A stretch of DNA of 64,000 nt from Pseudomonadota bacterium (GTDB taxonomy: Bacteria > Pseudomonadota > Gammaproteobacteria > Steroidobacterales > Steroidobacteraceae), in the NCBI GenBank assembly GCA_023417315.1, contig JAEZFW010000033.1:1-64000 (forward strand), written 5' to 3'. Position 1 is the first letter of the stretch. Every line of letters begins with the position of its first letter. The notes under the pieces were generated by a model. It saw only the letters and a program-made list of their open reading frames with translations, did not search any database and was not told the origin of the DNA. This document shows positions 34,044 to 43,112 of this stretch, one piece after another. Position numbers and translations under genes: made by a program.

Positions 34044-34125
34044 AGAAGCGGTTGGCGGTTAGTCAGAATGGAGGCCAGCGACTCCGCGCCCCCCCTCACA
34101 ACCCCGATCGCCGATCCTAACCGCG
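34044..34125. repeat. Weak GCGGTTA-type inverted repeat (trxB/FemAB-like gap)
   Basis: GCGGTTG-GCGGTTA (34048-34061) lies 8 nt after the trxB stop. CCTAACCGCG near 34116-34125 is a one-unit complement close to the next start. It is a degenerate member of the family, reported with caution. Confidence 0.45.
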
Positions 34126-34132
34126 TCACGTA

Positions 34133-35302
34133 ATGCCCTCGAGAATCGTCACGTCGATCGATGAGATTCCTGCTGAAGAATGGAATGCGCTCGAGCTCGG
34201 AGGCAATCCCACGGTCAGCCATGAGTTTCTCAGCACGCTCGAGCGCGAACGATGCGTCGGCCCACACAGCGGGTGGTCGCCTTCGCATATAGTGATTCGC
34301 GGCGAGGATGGCGCGCTCGAAGGCGCAATGCCGCTCTATCGCAAGACGCATTCCTGGGGCGAGTTCGTATTCGATTTCAGCTGGGCACAAGCCTATGCGC
34401 AGGCCGGGCTGCGCTACTATCCCAAGCTCGTCTGCATGGTGCCGTTCACGCCGGCACCTGGCCCGCGGCTGCTCGTTGGCTCCGTGCCGCAGCGCGCCGA
34501 AGCAACACGGGCGCAGCTCATCGATACCCTGCTACACACGCTCGAGGATGAAAGCGCATCGTCGGCGCACGTCTTGTTCGTTCAAGATTCCGAGCGGGCG
34601 TTTCTCGAATCTCGTGGCTTCCTGCTGCGCAAGGATTGCCAGTTCCACTGGCAAAACCGCCGCTACGGCACGTTCGAAGACTTCCTCGCGACGTTTCGCT
34701 CAGAGAAGCGGAAGAAGGCGGCGCGCGAGCGGCGCCGGATTCAAGAAGCCGGAATCGAGCACGAAACGCTCGCCGGCGAGGAGATCGACGACCCGGTCTG
34801 GGACGTCATCTTCGCGTTCTCTGCGCAGACGTTCGCCATGCGCGGTCACGAGCATTACCTGACCGCGAACTTCTTTCGATCATTGAGTAGGCAACGGCCT
34901 GGCGCCGTCATGGTCAAGCTCGCCCGGTTCAAGGAGCAGCCGATTGCGGCTGCGATCTTCTTCGTCGGGGCGGATACCCTCTACGGGCGCTACTGGGGGG
35001 CTCAAGCCGACTTCCATAGTCTGCACTTCGAAACGTGCTACTACCAAGGCATCGATTACTGCATCGAACGAGGCTTGGCGCGATTCGAACCGGGCACGCA
35101 AGGCGAGCACAAGGTGCCCCGCGGGTTCGAGCCGACTGCCACATGGTCGGGGCATTGGATCAAAGATTCTCGTTTCAAACGAGCCATTCAGAGTTATCTT
35201 CGTCAGGAACAGGACGCGGTCGATCGGTACATGGCCGAAGTGCAAGCGCATGTACCCTTCCGCCGTGATGCTGCCACCGCTACGACGAGAGATTCGCGAT
35301 GA
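34133..35302 (+). CDS. FemAB-like/DUF482 acyltransferase-fold protein
   Basis: The 389-residue protein has the DUF482 (FemAB_like) layout: the N-terminal NPTVSHEFLSTLE segment, then FSWAQAYAQAGLRYYPKL, PFTPAPGPRLL, a basic helix RSEKRKKAARERRRI and the C-terminal RGLARFEPGTQGEHKVPRGFEP signature. It has a double GNAT fold and probably transfers an aminoacyl or acyl group to an unknown acceptor. Its stop overlaps the aat start by 4 bp, so co-expression with another aminoacyl-transfer enzyme is intriguing. Confidence 0.87.
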   Translation: MPSRIVTSIDEIPAEEWNALELGGNPTVSHEFLSTLERERCVGPHSGWSPSHIVIRGEDGALEGAMPLYRKTHSWGEFVFDFSWAQAYAQAGLRYYPKLVCMVPFTPAPGPRLLVGSVPQRAEATRAQLIDTLLHTLEDESASSAHVLFVQDSERAFLESRGFLLRKDCQFHWQNRRYGTFEDFLATFRSEKRKKAARERRRIQEAGIEHETLAGEEIDDPVWDVIFAFSAQTFAMRGHEHYLTANFFRSLSRQRPGAVMVKLARFKEQPIAAAIFFVGADTLYGRYWGAQADFHSLHFETCYYQGIDYCIERGLARFEPGTQGEHKVPRGFEPTATWSGHWIKDSRFKRAIQSYLRQEQDAVDRYMAEVQAHVPFRRDAATATTRDSR

Positions 35303-36015
35303 AAGGTTCAATCGTTTGGTTGTCCGAGCGCGACTCCCCCCAGGCCTTTCCCCCTGTGGAACGTGCCCTGAGCGAACCCGACGGTCTACTCGCCGCGGGC
35401 GGCGACTTATCCCCGCCCCGCCTGCTCGAAGCGTATCGACGCGGAATCTTCCCCTGGTACTCACGGGGACAACCCATCCTGTGGTGGTGTCCGGATCCAC
35501 GCGCCGTGCTGCGGCCGGAGCGTATGAAGGTGTCGCGCAGCTTGGCGAAGTCCATCCGCAATCGCGGATTCGAGACACGCATCGATGGCTCGTTTCGCGA
35601 GGTGCTTCGCTACTGCGGCAGCACTGAGCTGCGGCCCGGCGGTACGTGGCTCTCACCGGAGATGCGCGCGGCGTACTTGCGCTTGCACAAGCTGGGTTAT
35701 GCGCACAGCGTCGAGACTTGGTTGAACGATCGGCTCGTCGGTGGTTTGTACGGAATCGCTGTCGGTCGCGTGTTCTTCGGCGAATCGATGTTTAGCCTGG
35801 AACGCGATGCCTCGAAGGTCGCACTCAAGCGGTTGTGCGACGAGCTCATCTCGCGCGGGTATCACATCATCGACTGCCAGATGGCGACCGGGCACTTGAT
35901 GAGCCTCGGCGCGGAACTGATCCCCCGGCCCGAGTTCATCGAGCTCTTGAGAACACACGTTGGCACGGATCTCGAGGCCAAACCTTGGCGCGAGCCCACC
36001 TCGGCCCCTCAGTAG
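35299..36015 (+). CDS. aat: Leucyl/phenylalanyl-tRNA-protein transferase
   Basis: The 238-residue enzyme has FPPVERALSEPDGLLAAGGD, the YRRGIFPWYS and WWCPDPRAVL motifs, and VFFGESMFSLERDASKVAL. It attaches Leu or Phe to N-terminal Lys/Arg, creating N-degrons recognised by ClpS for ClpAP. In many related genomes the arginyl transferase gene follows aat, but infA comes next here. Neighbouring clpS and clpA complete the pathway within 5 kb. Confidence 0.96.
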   Translation: MKGSIVWLSERDSPQAFPPVERALSEPDGLLAAGGDLSPPRLLEAYRRGIFPWYSRGQPILWWCPDPRAVLRPERMKVSRSLAKSIRNRGFETRIDGSFREVLRYCGSTELRPGGTWLSPEMRAAYLRLHKLGYAHSVETWLNDRLVGGLYGIAVGRVFFGESMFSLERDASKVALKRLCDELISRGYHIIDCQMATGHLMSLGAELIPRPEFIELLRTHVGTDLEAKPWREPTSAPQ

Positions 36016-36175
36016 GATCGCGATAAGGTCCAATTACTTACGCCTGGAAGCTTCCGCGCGAGTGCACCTCGGCCAAACGAAAGCATCGCCGCGTTCGGCA
36101 CAAAACACCGGGTGCTGCGTTATACAGCCACGCATAGAAGCCGGTAGTCGTTGGATGGGCGCAACGCGGCGTTCA

Positions 36176-36204
36176 TTGCATTGACATGGGCCTTTATGCA
36201 CAAT
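36176..36204 (+). promoter_or_regulatory. Possible infA promoter
   Basis: TTGCAT (36176-36181) and CACAAT (36199-36204) are separated by 17 nt, about 45 nt before the infA ATG. It is a moderate match. The 233-bp aat-infA gap contains no other recognisable feature. Confidence 0.33.
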
Positions 36205-36248
36205 TCGCGCGCCTTCCGGCCGCCGCCGGGTAAATTACGAAAGAGTGC

Positions 36249-36467
36249 ATGTCGAAAGAGGATGCAATTCAGATGGAAGGGCGTGTCGTCGACACGCTAC
36301 CCAATACGACGTTTCGTGTTCAGCTCACGAACGGTCACACCGTGATTGCGCACATCTCGGGAAAGATGCGCAAGAACTACATTCGTATTCTCACGGGCGA
36401 TCAAGTCACCGTGGAGCTGACTCCGTACGATCTGACAAAGGGCAGAATTGTCTATCGTGGGCGCTGA
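36249..36467 (+). CDS. infA: Translation initiation factor IF-1
   Basis: At 72 residues it is the normal length, a single S1/OB fold with MEGRVVDTLPNTTFRVQL, HISGKMRKNYIRIL and GDQVTVELTPYDL. It binds the ribosomal A site during initiation. Convergent with clpA, it is followed by a terminator nested in a heptamer inverted repeat. Confidence 0.99.
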   Translation: MSKEDAIQMEGRVVDTLPNTTFRVQLTNGHTVIAHISGKMRKNYIRILTGDQVTVELTPYDLTKGRIVYRGR

Positions 36468-36471
36468 CGCC

Positions 36472-36640
36472 AGCCAACTGGCCAACCGGCCACTGGCAAC
36501 TGGCCAGATGGGAAAAGAACCCAAGCCAGTTCACCTGTAGACCAGCTCACCTGTAGATGGGACAACAAAAAGGCCGGCGAACGCCGGCCTTTTTCTTTCT
36601 CCGACTCTGGCCAGTCGCCAGTTAACCAGTTGGCCGCTGG
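36472..36640. repeat. Periodic inverted repeat, heptamer CTGGCCA (infA/clpA gap)
   Basis: The left arm (36472-36507) steps AACTGGC-CAACCGG-CCACTGG-CAACTGG. The right arm (36607-36640) steps CTGGCCA-GTCGCCA-GTTAACC-AGTTGGC. Each arm is 4 nt from a stop codon (infA on one side, clpA on the other). Between them lie two near-direct copies of AGCTCACCTGTAGA-like sequence and the terminator. Confidence 0.9.
36566..36597. terminator. Bidirectional rho-independent terminator between infA and clpA
   Basis: AGGCCGGCG (36571-36579) pairs with CGCCGGCCT (36582-36590), with an A-run before and TTTTCTTT after. It can therefore terminate both convergent genes. Confidence 0.93.
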
Positions 36641-36644
36641 AAGG

Positions 36645-38921
36645 CTAGCTGCCTTCCAGCAACGCTTGCTCGCTATCCGCTCGCGACTCGACCTTCAGCT
36701 TGTCATCGGGTCCTACGGTGACGAACGCATGTCCGCCGCCCACTAGACGACCGAACAACAACTCCTCGGCAAGTGGACGCTTGATCGCTTCCTGAATGAC
36801 TCGCGCCATCGGACGGGCACCCATCTTCGGGTCATATCCCTTGCGTGCGAGCCATTCGCGAGCGGCATCGTCGATGTGTAGCTGAACGCCCTTTTGCTCG
36901 AGCTGGGCCTCCACTTCAACGAGAAGCTTGTCGACGACGCGCTGGATCGTGCGCGGATCCAGGCCGTTGAATTGGATGATGCCATCCAGGCGATTGCGAA
37001 ACTCCGGCGAGAACAACCGCTTGATCGCTTCCATCGCATCGGGTGCGTGGTCTTGCTGCGTGAAGCCGATCGAGGGGCGGTTCATCTCGAACGCGCCCGC
37101 GTTGGTGGTCATCACGATGATCACATGGCGGAAATCCGCCTTGCGACCGTTGTTGTCGGTCAGCGTGCCGTGATCCATTACCTGCAGCAGCAGATTGAAG
37201 ACATCCGGATGCGCCTTCTCGACCTCATCCAACAGCAACACGGAGTGCGGATGCTTGTTGATCGCTTCGGTCAGCAGCCCACCTTGGTCGAAGCCGACGT
37301 AACCCGGAGGTGCGCCGATCAATCGCGATACGGTGTGACGTTCCATGTACTCCGACATGTCGAAGCGAATGAGCTCGACACCGAGTGCAATTGCGAGCTG
37401 CCGCGTGACCTCGGTCTTGCCTACGCCTGTCGGTCCCGCAAAGAGGAATGAGCCGACCGGCTTGCGCTGATCGCCCAAGCCCGAGCGCGACATCTTGATT
37501 GCCGAGGCGAGCGACTCGACAGCCGGGTCTTGTCCGTAGATCACGAGCTTGAGATTGCGCTCGAGATTGCGCAGCACGTCCTTATCCGAGGTGGAGACAT
37601 TCTTCGGCGGTATGCGCGCGATGCGGGCGACCACATCCTCGATCATCGACGTTGTGACCATCGGCTCGCGTTGATCCTGCGGTTTGAGTCGCAGGCGAGC
37701 ACCCGCTTCGTCGATCACGTCGATCGCCTTGTCGGGCAGCTGTCGATCGTTGATGTGTCGAGCAGCCAGCTCTGCGGCCGCCGTCAGCGCGTCGTCCGCG
37801 TACTGCACACCGTGGTGCTCTTCGAATCGCGAGCGCAGTCCCTTCAGGATCTCGATCGTCTCCGCAACGGTCGGCTCGACGATATCGACCTTCTGGAAAC
37901 GTCGTGCGAGCGCATGATCCTTCTCGAAGATACCGCGATATTCGGTATACGTCGTGGAGCCGATGCAGCGCAGCTCACCGTTCGCAAGCGCGGGCTTGAT
38001 CAAATTCGATGCATCCATCACGCCGCCCGATGCAGCACCTGCGCCGATGACCGTATGAATCTCGTCGATGAAGAGGATCGAACCAGGAATCTTCTTGAGC
38101 TCCGCAAGCACGCCCTTCAGGCGCTTCTCGAAATCGCCGCGGTACTTCGTGCCGGCGATGAGCGCACCCATGTCCAAGGCGTAGACGGTGCAATCCGACA
38201 GCACGTCTGGCACTTTGTCTTCGACGATCATGCGCGCGAGACCTTCGACGAGCGCCGTCTTGCCAACGCCCGCTTCACCGACATAGAGCGGATTGTTCTT
38301 ACGACGTCGACAGAGAATCTCGACCGTGCGCTCGATCTCGATGCGACGGCCAATCAACGGATCGATCCGTCCTTCCATCGCTAGCTTGTTCAAGTTCGTC
38401 GTGAACTTCTCGAGCGTGGTGCCGCCTTCGCTTTCGCGGTCGGTTTCCGTTCCGGGCGCGGATTCGTCTTTCTCGGCGCGATCATCCGCGATCTTCGAAA
38501 GACCGTGTGAAATGAAATTCACGACGTCCAAGCGCGCGACATCCTGCATCGATAACAGATAAGCCGCGTGCGAGTGCTTCTCGCTGAAGATCGCAACCAG
38601 CACGTTCGCTGCCGTGACTTCTTTCTTGCCGCTCGACTGAACGTGAAAGACCGCGCGCTGTAGAACGCGCTGAAAGCCGAGCGTCGGCTGGACTTCCCGA
38701 TCGTCGTCGTCCTTGAGCCTCGGCGTGGTCTGGTCGATGAAGTCCTTCAGGTCCTTACGCAGACGCACGACATCCGCACCGCAGGCACGGAGGATTTCGC
38801 GCACCTTCGGCGTGTCCACGATCGCGAGCAAGAGGTGCTCGACGGTCATGAACTCATGGCGAGCTTCGCGAGCCGACTGGAACGCTTCGTTTAGACAGAT
38901 TTCGAGTTCGCTACTTAACAC
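36645..38921 (-). CDS. clpA: ATP-dependent Clp protease ATP-binding subunit ClpA
   Basis: The 758-residue unfoldase starts with GTG, giving the family N-terminus MLSSELEICLNEAFQSAR. It has the Clp N-domain that docks ClpS, AAA domain 1 (GEAGVGKTALVEG), AAA domain 2 (GPTGVGKTEVTRQ) and the ClpP-binding loop region. It feeds N-degron and SsrA substrates to ClpP, which is encoded elsewhere. clpS lies 131 bp upstream on the same strand. Confidence 0.98.
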   Translation of the reverse strand: MLSSELEICLNEAFQSAREARHEFMTVEHLLLAIVDTPKVREILRACGADVVRLRKDLKDFIDQTTPRLKDDDDREVQPTLGFQRVLQRAVFHVQSSGKKEVTAANVLVAIFSEKHSHAAYLLSMQDVARLDVVNFISHGLSKIADDRAEKDESAPGTETDRESEGGTTLEKFTTNLNKLAMEGRIDPLIGRRIEIERTVEILCRRRKNNPLYVGEAGVGKTALVEGLARMIVEDKVPDVLSDCTVYALDMGALIAGTKYRGDFEKRLKGVLAELKKIPGSILFIDEIHTVIGAGAASGGVMDASNLIKPALANGELRCIGSTTYTEYRGIFEKDHALARRFQKVDIVEPTVAETIEILKGLRSRFEEHHGVQYADDALTAAAELAARHINDRQLPDKAIDVIDEAGARLRLKPQDQREPMVTTSMIEDVVARIARIPPKNVSTSDKDVLRNLERNLKLVIYGQDPAVESLASAIKMSRSGLGDQRKPVGSFLFAGPTGVGKTEVTRQLAIALGVELIRFDMSEYMERHTVSRLIGAPPGYVGFDQGGLLTEAINKHPHSVLLLDEVEKAHPDVFNLLLQVMDHGTLTDNNGRKADFRHVIIVMTTNAGAFEMNRPSIGFTQQDHAPDAMEAIKRLFSPEFRNRLDGIIQFNGLDPRTIQRVVDKLLVEVEAQLEQKGVQLHIDDAAREWLARKGYDPKMGARPMARVIQEAIKRPLAEELLFGRLVGGGHAFVTVGPDDKLKVESRADSEQALLEGS

Positions 38922-39052
38922 TGAACGGATCTCACCCTGTGGTTAGGCGGACCTTCGTCTCGCGAAGCGACCGCTGTGGCCGTAATCAACCCCGGCGATA
39001 CATGAGACTCTGTGAGAGGGGGGGTTTGTTCCGCACCGAGCCTCATTCGACC

Positions 39053-39370
39053 TCAAGCCTCTTCCATCGTGCACAGCAACGGATGCTGATGCTGGCGGGC
39101 GTAGGTCGTCACTTGGGCGACCTTGGTCTCGGCGATCTCGAACGTGAATACGCCGCAGACGCCCTTTCCCTTGGTGTGAACTTCGAGCATCACTCGCGTC
39201 GCCGTGGTGCGATCCATGGCAAAGATGCGTTCAAGCACGTCGACCACGAACTCCATCGGAGTGTAGTCATCGTTCAACAGTACGACCTGGTACAGCGGCG
39301 GGCGTTTGAGCTTAGGCTCCGCTTCCTCTGCAACCAGCTCGCGCGCATGTCGTGTGCTCTCTTCACTCAT
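39053..39370 (-). CDS. clpS: ClpS adaptor of ClpAP
   Basis: The 105-residue protein has an N-terminal flexible extension and the ClpS core, with LLNDDYTPMEFVVDVL (N-degron pocket), the HTKGKGVCGVFTFEIAETK segment and the C-terminal ARQHQHPLLCTMEEA. It presents Leu/Phe/Trp/Tyr N-terminal substrates to ClpA. It is upstream of clpA under the promoter at 39400-39428. Confidence 0.97.
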   Translation of the reverse strand: MSEESTRHARELVAEEAEPKLKRPPLYQVVLLNDDYTPMEFVVDVLERIFAMDRTTATRVMLEVHTKGKGVCGVFTFEIAETKVAQVTTYARQHQHPLLCTMEEA

Positions 39371-39399
39371 TCACGTTGACGCATAATCACTTCCGCCTC

Positions 39400-39428
39400 T
39401 TTATAGGGGGGAAAGGCAGACAATACAA
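39400..39428 (-). promoter_or_regulatory. Sigma-70 promoter of clpS-clpA
   Basis: On the minus strand, TTGTAT (39423-39428) and TATAAA (39400-39405) are spaced by 17 nt, about 30 nt upstream of the clpS ATG. It is a strong consensus match. Confidence 0.62.
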
Positions 39429-39636
39429 GGCAGCATCCCACGCAACGAATGGCGCGGTTGCGCAGTTCGAGACGCGCGGCAAACCCTGAGGAACTCAGCA
39501 CCTGCCGCTACCGACTAACTGGACTGACTGCCTACTGCACCTACCCCTGTGACTCGCCCGCAGGCGCTCGCTCGAGTTCCGGACTGGGTGCGAGTTTCGG
39601 CCTTTTGCGACAGCCTTTACCAAGCGGAACAATCTC

Positions 39637-39666
39637 TTGTGACAACCTCGCGCGACTCCTTATCAT
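39637..39666 (+). promoter_or_regulatory. Possible gspC promoter
   Basis: TTGTGA (39637-39642) and TATCAT (39661-39666) have an 18-nt spacer and lie 46 nt upstream of the gspC ATG. This is a sequence match only. Confidence 0.42.
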
Positions 39667-39712
39667 GGTGCGCTGACCTCACAAGCCGCCCGTCACAATC
39701 CGATTCTTATAA

Positions 39713-40660
39713 ATGTCTCTCACGGCCAGTCTGCAGGAGCTCCAAAATCAATCGGCACAGCAATGGCTGGACCGTGCAACGCGTACGCTGCCGAAGGCGC
39801 TTTCCATCGTGCTCGCGATTGCGATCGCCTGGCAGCTCGTGCAGCTGACATGGATGCTGCTAGAGCCCACGCCCCAGATGGATACGGCGCCCATTCAGCC
39901 TGCGACGAATCTCGCACCGCGGCCTAAGGGCGTGGATGTGCAAGCCATCGTGAACGCGAATCTGTTCGGCAAGGCTGAAAGCCAAGCGCCAGTGGCCGGA
40001 CCTGCGCCAGAGACTCAACTGAATTTGGTGCTTTCGGCCGTATTTGCAACGGAGGAGCCCGAAAAAGGCATGGCGATCATCGGCGAATCCGCGCAACAGA
40101 CGAAGGTGTTTTCCGTGGGCGATACAATTCGAACCGGCACCCGGTTGCATGCGGTATATCCCGATCGCGTCATACTGGATCGCGGCGGATCGCTCGAGAC
40201 CCTCGCGCTTCCCAAGCGCAATCTGGCCATGGTGGCAAGTCGCCCTGCCCCGATGCCTCAGCCCAACCGCGTCATCGAAAATCTACGTCGCGTCGCAGAA
40301 ACGAACCCGACTGCGTTTGCCGAGATCGTGCGTCCACAACCCGTGTTCGCGAACGGCGTGCAGCGCGGGTACCGGGTGTATCCGGGTCGCAATCGTCAGC
40401 AGTTCGCGAAGCTCGGATTGCAGCCGGGCGATCTCGTCCTCGCTATCAACGGCACGCCGCTCGATGACCCGCAGCGCGGCATGGAGATCTTCAACACCAT
40501 CGGCACCTCCGATCGCGTGCAGCTCACGGTCGAGCGCAACGGACAATCGCAGGAAGTCACTGTGAATACAGCGCAGGTCTCGGTGCCCGAAGCCGAAGGC
40601 CCGCCGACGGGAGGACGCGCTGCCCCGACGCAGGGCGCGCTTCCCTCCCCTGAGCAATGA
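39713..40660 (+). CDS. gspC: Type II secretion system protein GspC
   Basis: The 315-residue inner-membrane protein has a short cytoplasmic N-terminus, one transmembrane helix (about 27-50), an HR domain with NLFGKAE and LNLVLSAVFATEEPEKGMAIIG, and a C-terminal PDZ domain (about 215-290, GLQPGDLVLAINGTPLDDP). It links the inner-membrane platform to the secretin GspD. The PDZ-containing form resembles that of Vibrio and Pseudomonas rather than the coiled-coil variants. It opens the gsp block. Confidence 0.93.
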   Translation: MSLTASLQELQNQSAQQWLDRATRTLPKALSIVLAIAIAWQLVQLTWMLLEPTPQMDTAPIQPATNLAPRPKGVDVQAIVNANLFGKAESQAPVAGPAPETQLNLVLSAVFATEEPEKGMAIIGESAQQTKVFSVGDTIRTGTRLHAVYPDRVILDRGGSLETLALPKRNLAMVASRPAPMPQPNRVIENLRRVAETNPTAFAEIVRPQPVFANGVQRGYRVYPGRNRQQFAKLGLQPGDLVLAINGTPLDDPQRGMEIFNTIGTSDRVQLTVERNGQSQEVTVNTAQVSVPEAEGPPTGGRAAPTQGALPSPEQ

Positions 40661-40796
40661 TGGACAGGCCGGCACACATGGGGACACCCGTCCTAAGACT
40701 CTCGAGAACGCGACGTCCGTCGCATTTACTTACGACGCATCGGCTTTCAATGTGCGGCTTGGCTCACAGCCGCGCGCTCATCGTTAAGGACGTCCA

Positions 40797-42998
40797 ATGA
40801 CGCTCTGGAAAAACAACAACGCCGTTCGTCTGCGCGCCCAGGCCGGTCGTGCACGAGCGTTCGCCCTGGGATTGCTGTGCACGCTGTCGTGGACAGCGGC
40901 ACCCGCGCAGCAGCAACCGCAACAGACGATCACGCCGGCATTCAGAGACGCGGACATCACTCAGATCATCGAGGCGGTGAGCACGATTACCGGCCGCACG
41001 TTCATCGTCGACCCCCGCGTGCGCGCGAATGTCACGATCCTGTCATCGACGCCGATGACGCCGGATGCCTTCTATCAGGCGTTCCTGTCCATTCTGCAGG
41101 TACACGGCTTCATGGCGGTGCAATCGGGCAACGTTACGAAGATCCTGCCGGATGCCAACGCACGACAGGTACCCGCGAACGACTTGCCGGATCGAGTCAG
41201 CCCGACCTCGGATGAGATCGTCACGCAGGTGATCGAGATCAAGAATGTGAATGCCGCTCAGCTCGTGCCGAGCTTGCGACCACTCATTCCGCAACAGGGC
41301 CACCTCGCCTTCATTCCGGGGACGAACACTCTCGTGATCTCGGATCGCGCGAGCAACGTCAATCGCATGATGCGCATCATCGAGCGCTTGGATCGTGCTG
41401 GCGACGATGAAATCGATGTCATTCGTCTGGAGAATGCGAGCGCCGCAGAGATCGTACGCGTCGTGAACACCTTGTTCGCAGGCGCGGCACCCGGCCAACA
41501 GGGTGGCGATCCGAGCAATGCCGTCAAGGTGGTCGCGGACGACCGCACGAACAGCGTGCTGATCTCTGGAGAGCAAACCCAGCGTCTGCGCATGCGTGCG
41601 TTGATCACCCACCTCGACACGCCACTGGAAACCGGCGGCGATACGCAAGTTAGATATCTCGAATATGCCGATGCGGAAGCCTTGGCTGGAAAGCTCAAGG
41701 AGCAAGTGACAGGCATCGTGCAGGCGGCCACACCGGGCGGCGCTGCGCAAGGCGCAGCGGGCGGGGGTGCGGCGGCTCAGGCCGAACGCAGCGTGACCAT
41801 TTGGGCAGACCCGCAGAACAACGCACTGATCGTGACTGCCCCACCGAAGATCATGCGCTCGATCATGTCGGTGGTCGACAAGTTGGATATCCGCCGCTAT
41901 CAGGTTCATATCGAAGCCATCCTCGTCGAGATCACGGCGACCAAAGCCTCCGAGCTCGGCATCAATTGGGCGATCGACGGCACGAACTCCGACTCGACTG
42001 TCCCTGTCGGCACATTCAATCAACCGGTGGGCGGCACCAGCATCCTGGATATCGTGCAAGGCATCGCGAATCCGGAAAACATCCCCGTCGGCGCCCTGCG
42101 CGGCGTGACGATCGGTGCGGGCCGCTTCGGCGATAGCGGGACGAACTTCGCAGTGCTGCTGCGCGCACTGCGCGGCGACGGCAACAGCAACATCATCTCG
42201 ACACCCTCGATCCTCACGCTCGACAACGAAGAGGCGGAGATCAAGGTCGCACAGGAGGTGCCTTTCATCACGGGGCAGTACGCGAACACGGGTGCAGGCC
42301 AGGGTGGCGGCAACTTCGTCAATCCGTTCACGACGGTGCAACGCGAAGAGGTCGGCAACATCCTCAAAATCACACCGCAGATCAATCGAGGCGATACCGT
42401 GATGCTGAAGATCGAGCAGGAATCCTCCTCGCTCAGCCAAGGCGTCGAAGGTGCGGTCGACCTGATCACGAACAAGCGAACGATCTCGACCACCGTCATG
42501 GTGGAGGACGGCGGCGTGATCGTGCTCGGTGGTCTAATCGATGACGAGGCGCTCGAGAGCGAGAATCGGTTTCCGATTTTGGGATCGGTACCCATCTTGG
42601 GCGAGCTCTTCAAGACGCGCAGCGGACAGACGCGCAAGCGCAATCTGATGGTTTTCATCCGGCCGACGATTCTGCGCGACGGTGTACAGGCCGCGATCGA
42701 GACGAACGCAAAGTACAACGTGTTGCGCGATCAGCAGCTGCAGCGCCGTAATGGCAAAGTCACGCTGCTGCCGGGCGAGCGCCAGCCGACGCTGCCGCCG
42801 ATCGAAGAGCTGTCGAAGTACGCCGATCCTACCGCCGGCGCACAGCCACCCGCTCCCGGCACGGATCGCACGCAAGTCGAGCCTCTGCAGCCGCAGCCGC
42901 CCGTTGAGTCCCAAGAACAGCCTCCGCCACAGGAGCCGGGGCCGCCGAATGTTCCCCCTCCGGATTCACCACAGGAATTGCGTCCAAGGGCGCAGTGA
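40797..42998 (+). CDS. gspD: Type II secretion system secretin GspD
   Basis: The 733-residue outer-membrane protein has a signal sequence of about 38 residues, N0-N3 domains (AFRDADITQIIEAVS at the start; repeated A-x-x-L-V-x-x-L-R-P-L motifs), and the secretin core with VPFITGQYAN and MVEDGGVIVLGGLIDDE. A proline-rich tail (about 670-733) ends it. The start has a good AAGGA ribosome site. It forms the pentadecameric exit channel for folded exoproteins. Confidence 0.97.
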   Translation: MTLWKNNNAVRLRAQAGRARAFALGLLCTLSWTAAPAQQQPQQTITPAFRDADITQIIEAVSTITGRTFIVDPRVRANVTILSSTPMTPDAFYQAFLSILQVHGFMAVQSGNVTKILPDANARQVPANDLPDRVSPTSDEIVTQVIEIKNVNAAQLVPSLRPLIPQQGHLAFIPGTNTLVISDRASNVNRMMRIIERLDRAGDDEIDVIRLENASAAEIVRVVNTLFAGAAPGQQGGDPSNAVKVVADDRTNSVLISGEQTQRLRMRALITHLDTPLETGGDTQVRYLEYADAEALAGKLKEQVTGIVQAATPGGAAQGAAGGGAAAQAERSVTIWADPQNNALIVTAPPKIMRSIMSVVDKLDIRRYQVHIEAILVEITATKASELGINWAIDGTNSDSTVPVGTFNQPVGGTSILDIVQGIANPENIPVGALRGVTIGAGRFGDSGTNFAVLLRALRGDGNSNIISTPSILTLDNEEAEIKVAQEVPFITGQYANTGAGQGGGNFVNPFTTVQREEVGNILKITPQINRGDTVMLKIEQESSSLSQGVEGAVDLITNKRTISTTVMVEDGGVIVLGGLIDDEALESENRFPILGSVPILGELFKTRSGQTRKRNLMVFIRPTILRDGVQAAIETNAKYNVLRDQQLQRRNGKVTLLPGERQPTLPPIEELSKYADPTAGAQPPAPGTDRTQVEPLQPQPPVESQEQPPPQEPGPPNVPPPDSPQELRPRAQ

Positions 42999-43112
42999 CG
43001 AGAATGCCGCGACCCTGGCAAGCTAGGCGAGGACTCAGTACTCGCCGTCTCACGTCCAAGGGATTCACGCGGGACTGACTGCATACCGCGCCCCTGGGCT
43101 AGAAGGACATTG

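Larger units (their letters stand above)
39371..39712. other. Divergent clpS/gspC intergenic region
   Basis: This 342-bp gap carries the clpS promoter near its left end and a possible gspC promoter near its right end. The middle shows neither a credible gene nor a member of the periodic repeat family. Confidence 0.65.

Noticed and set aside
41043..42440. A 465-codon minus-strand open frame opposite gspD
   Set aside because: It lies entirely antisense to a well-conserved secretin, has composition typical of reverse-frame shadows in GC-rich DNA and shows no recognisable motif.
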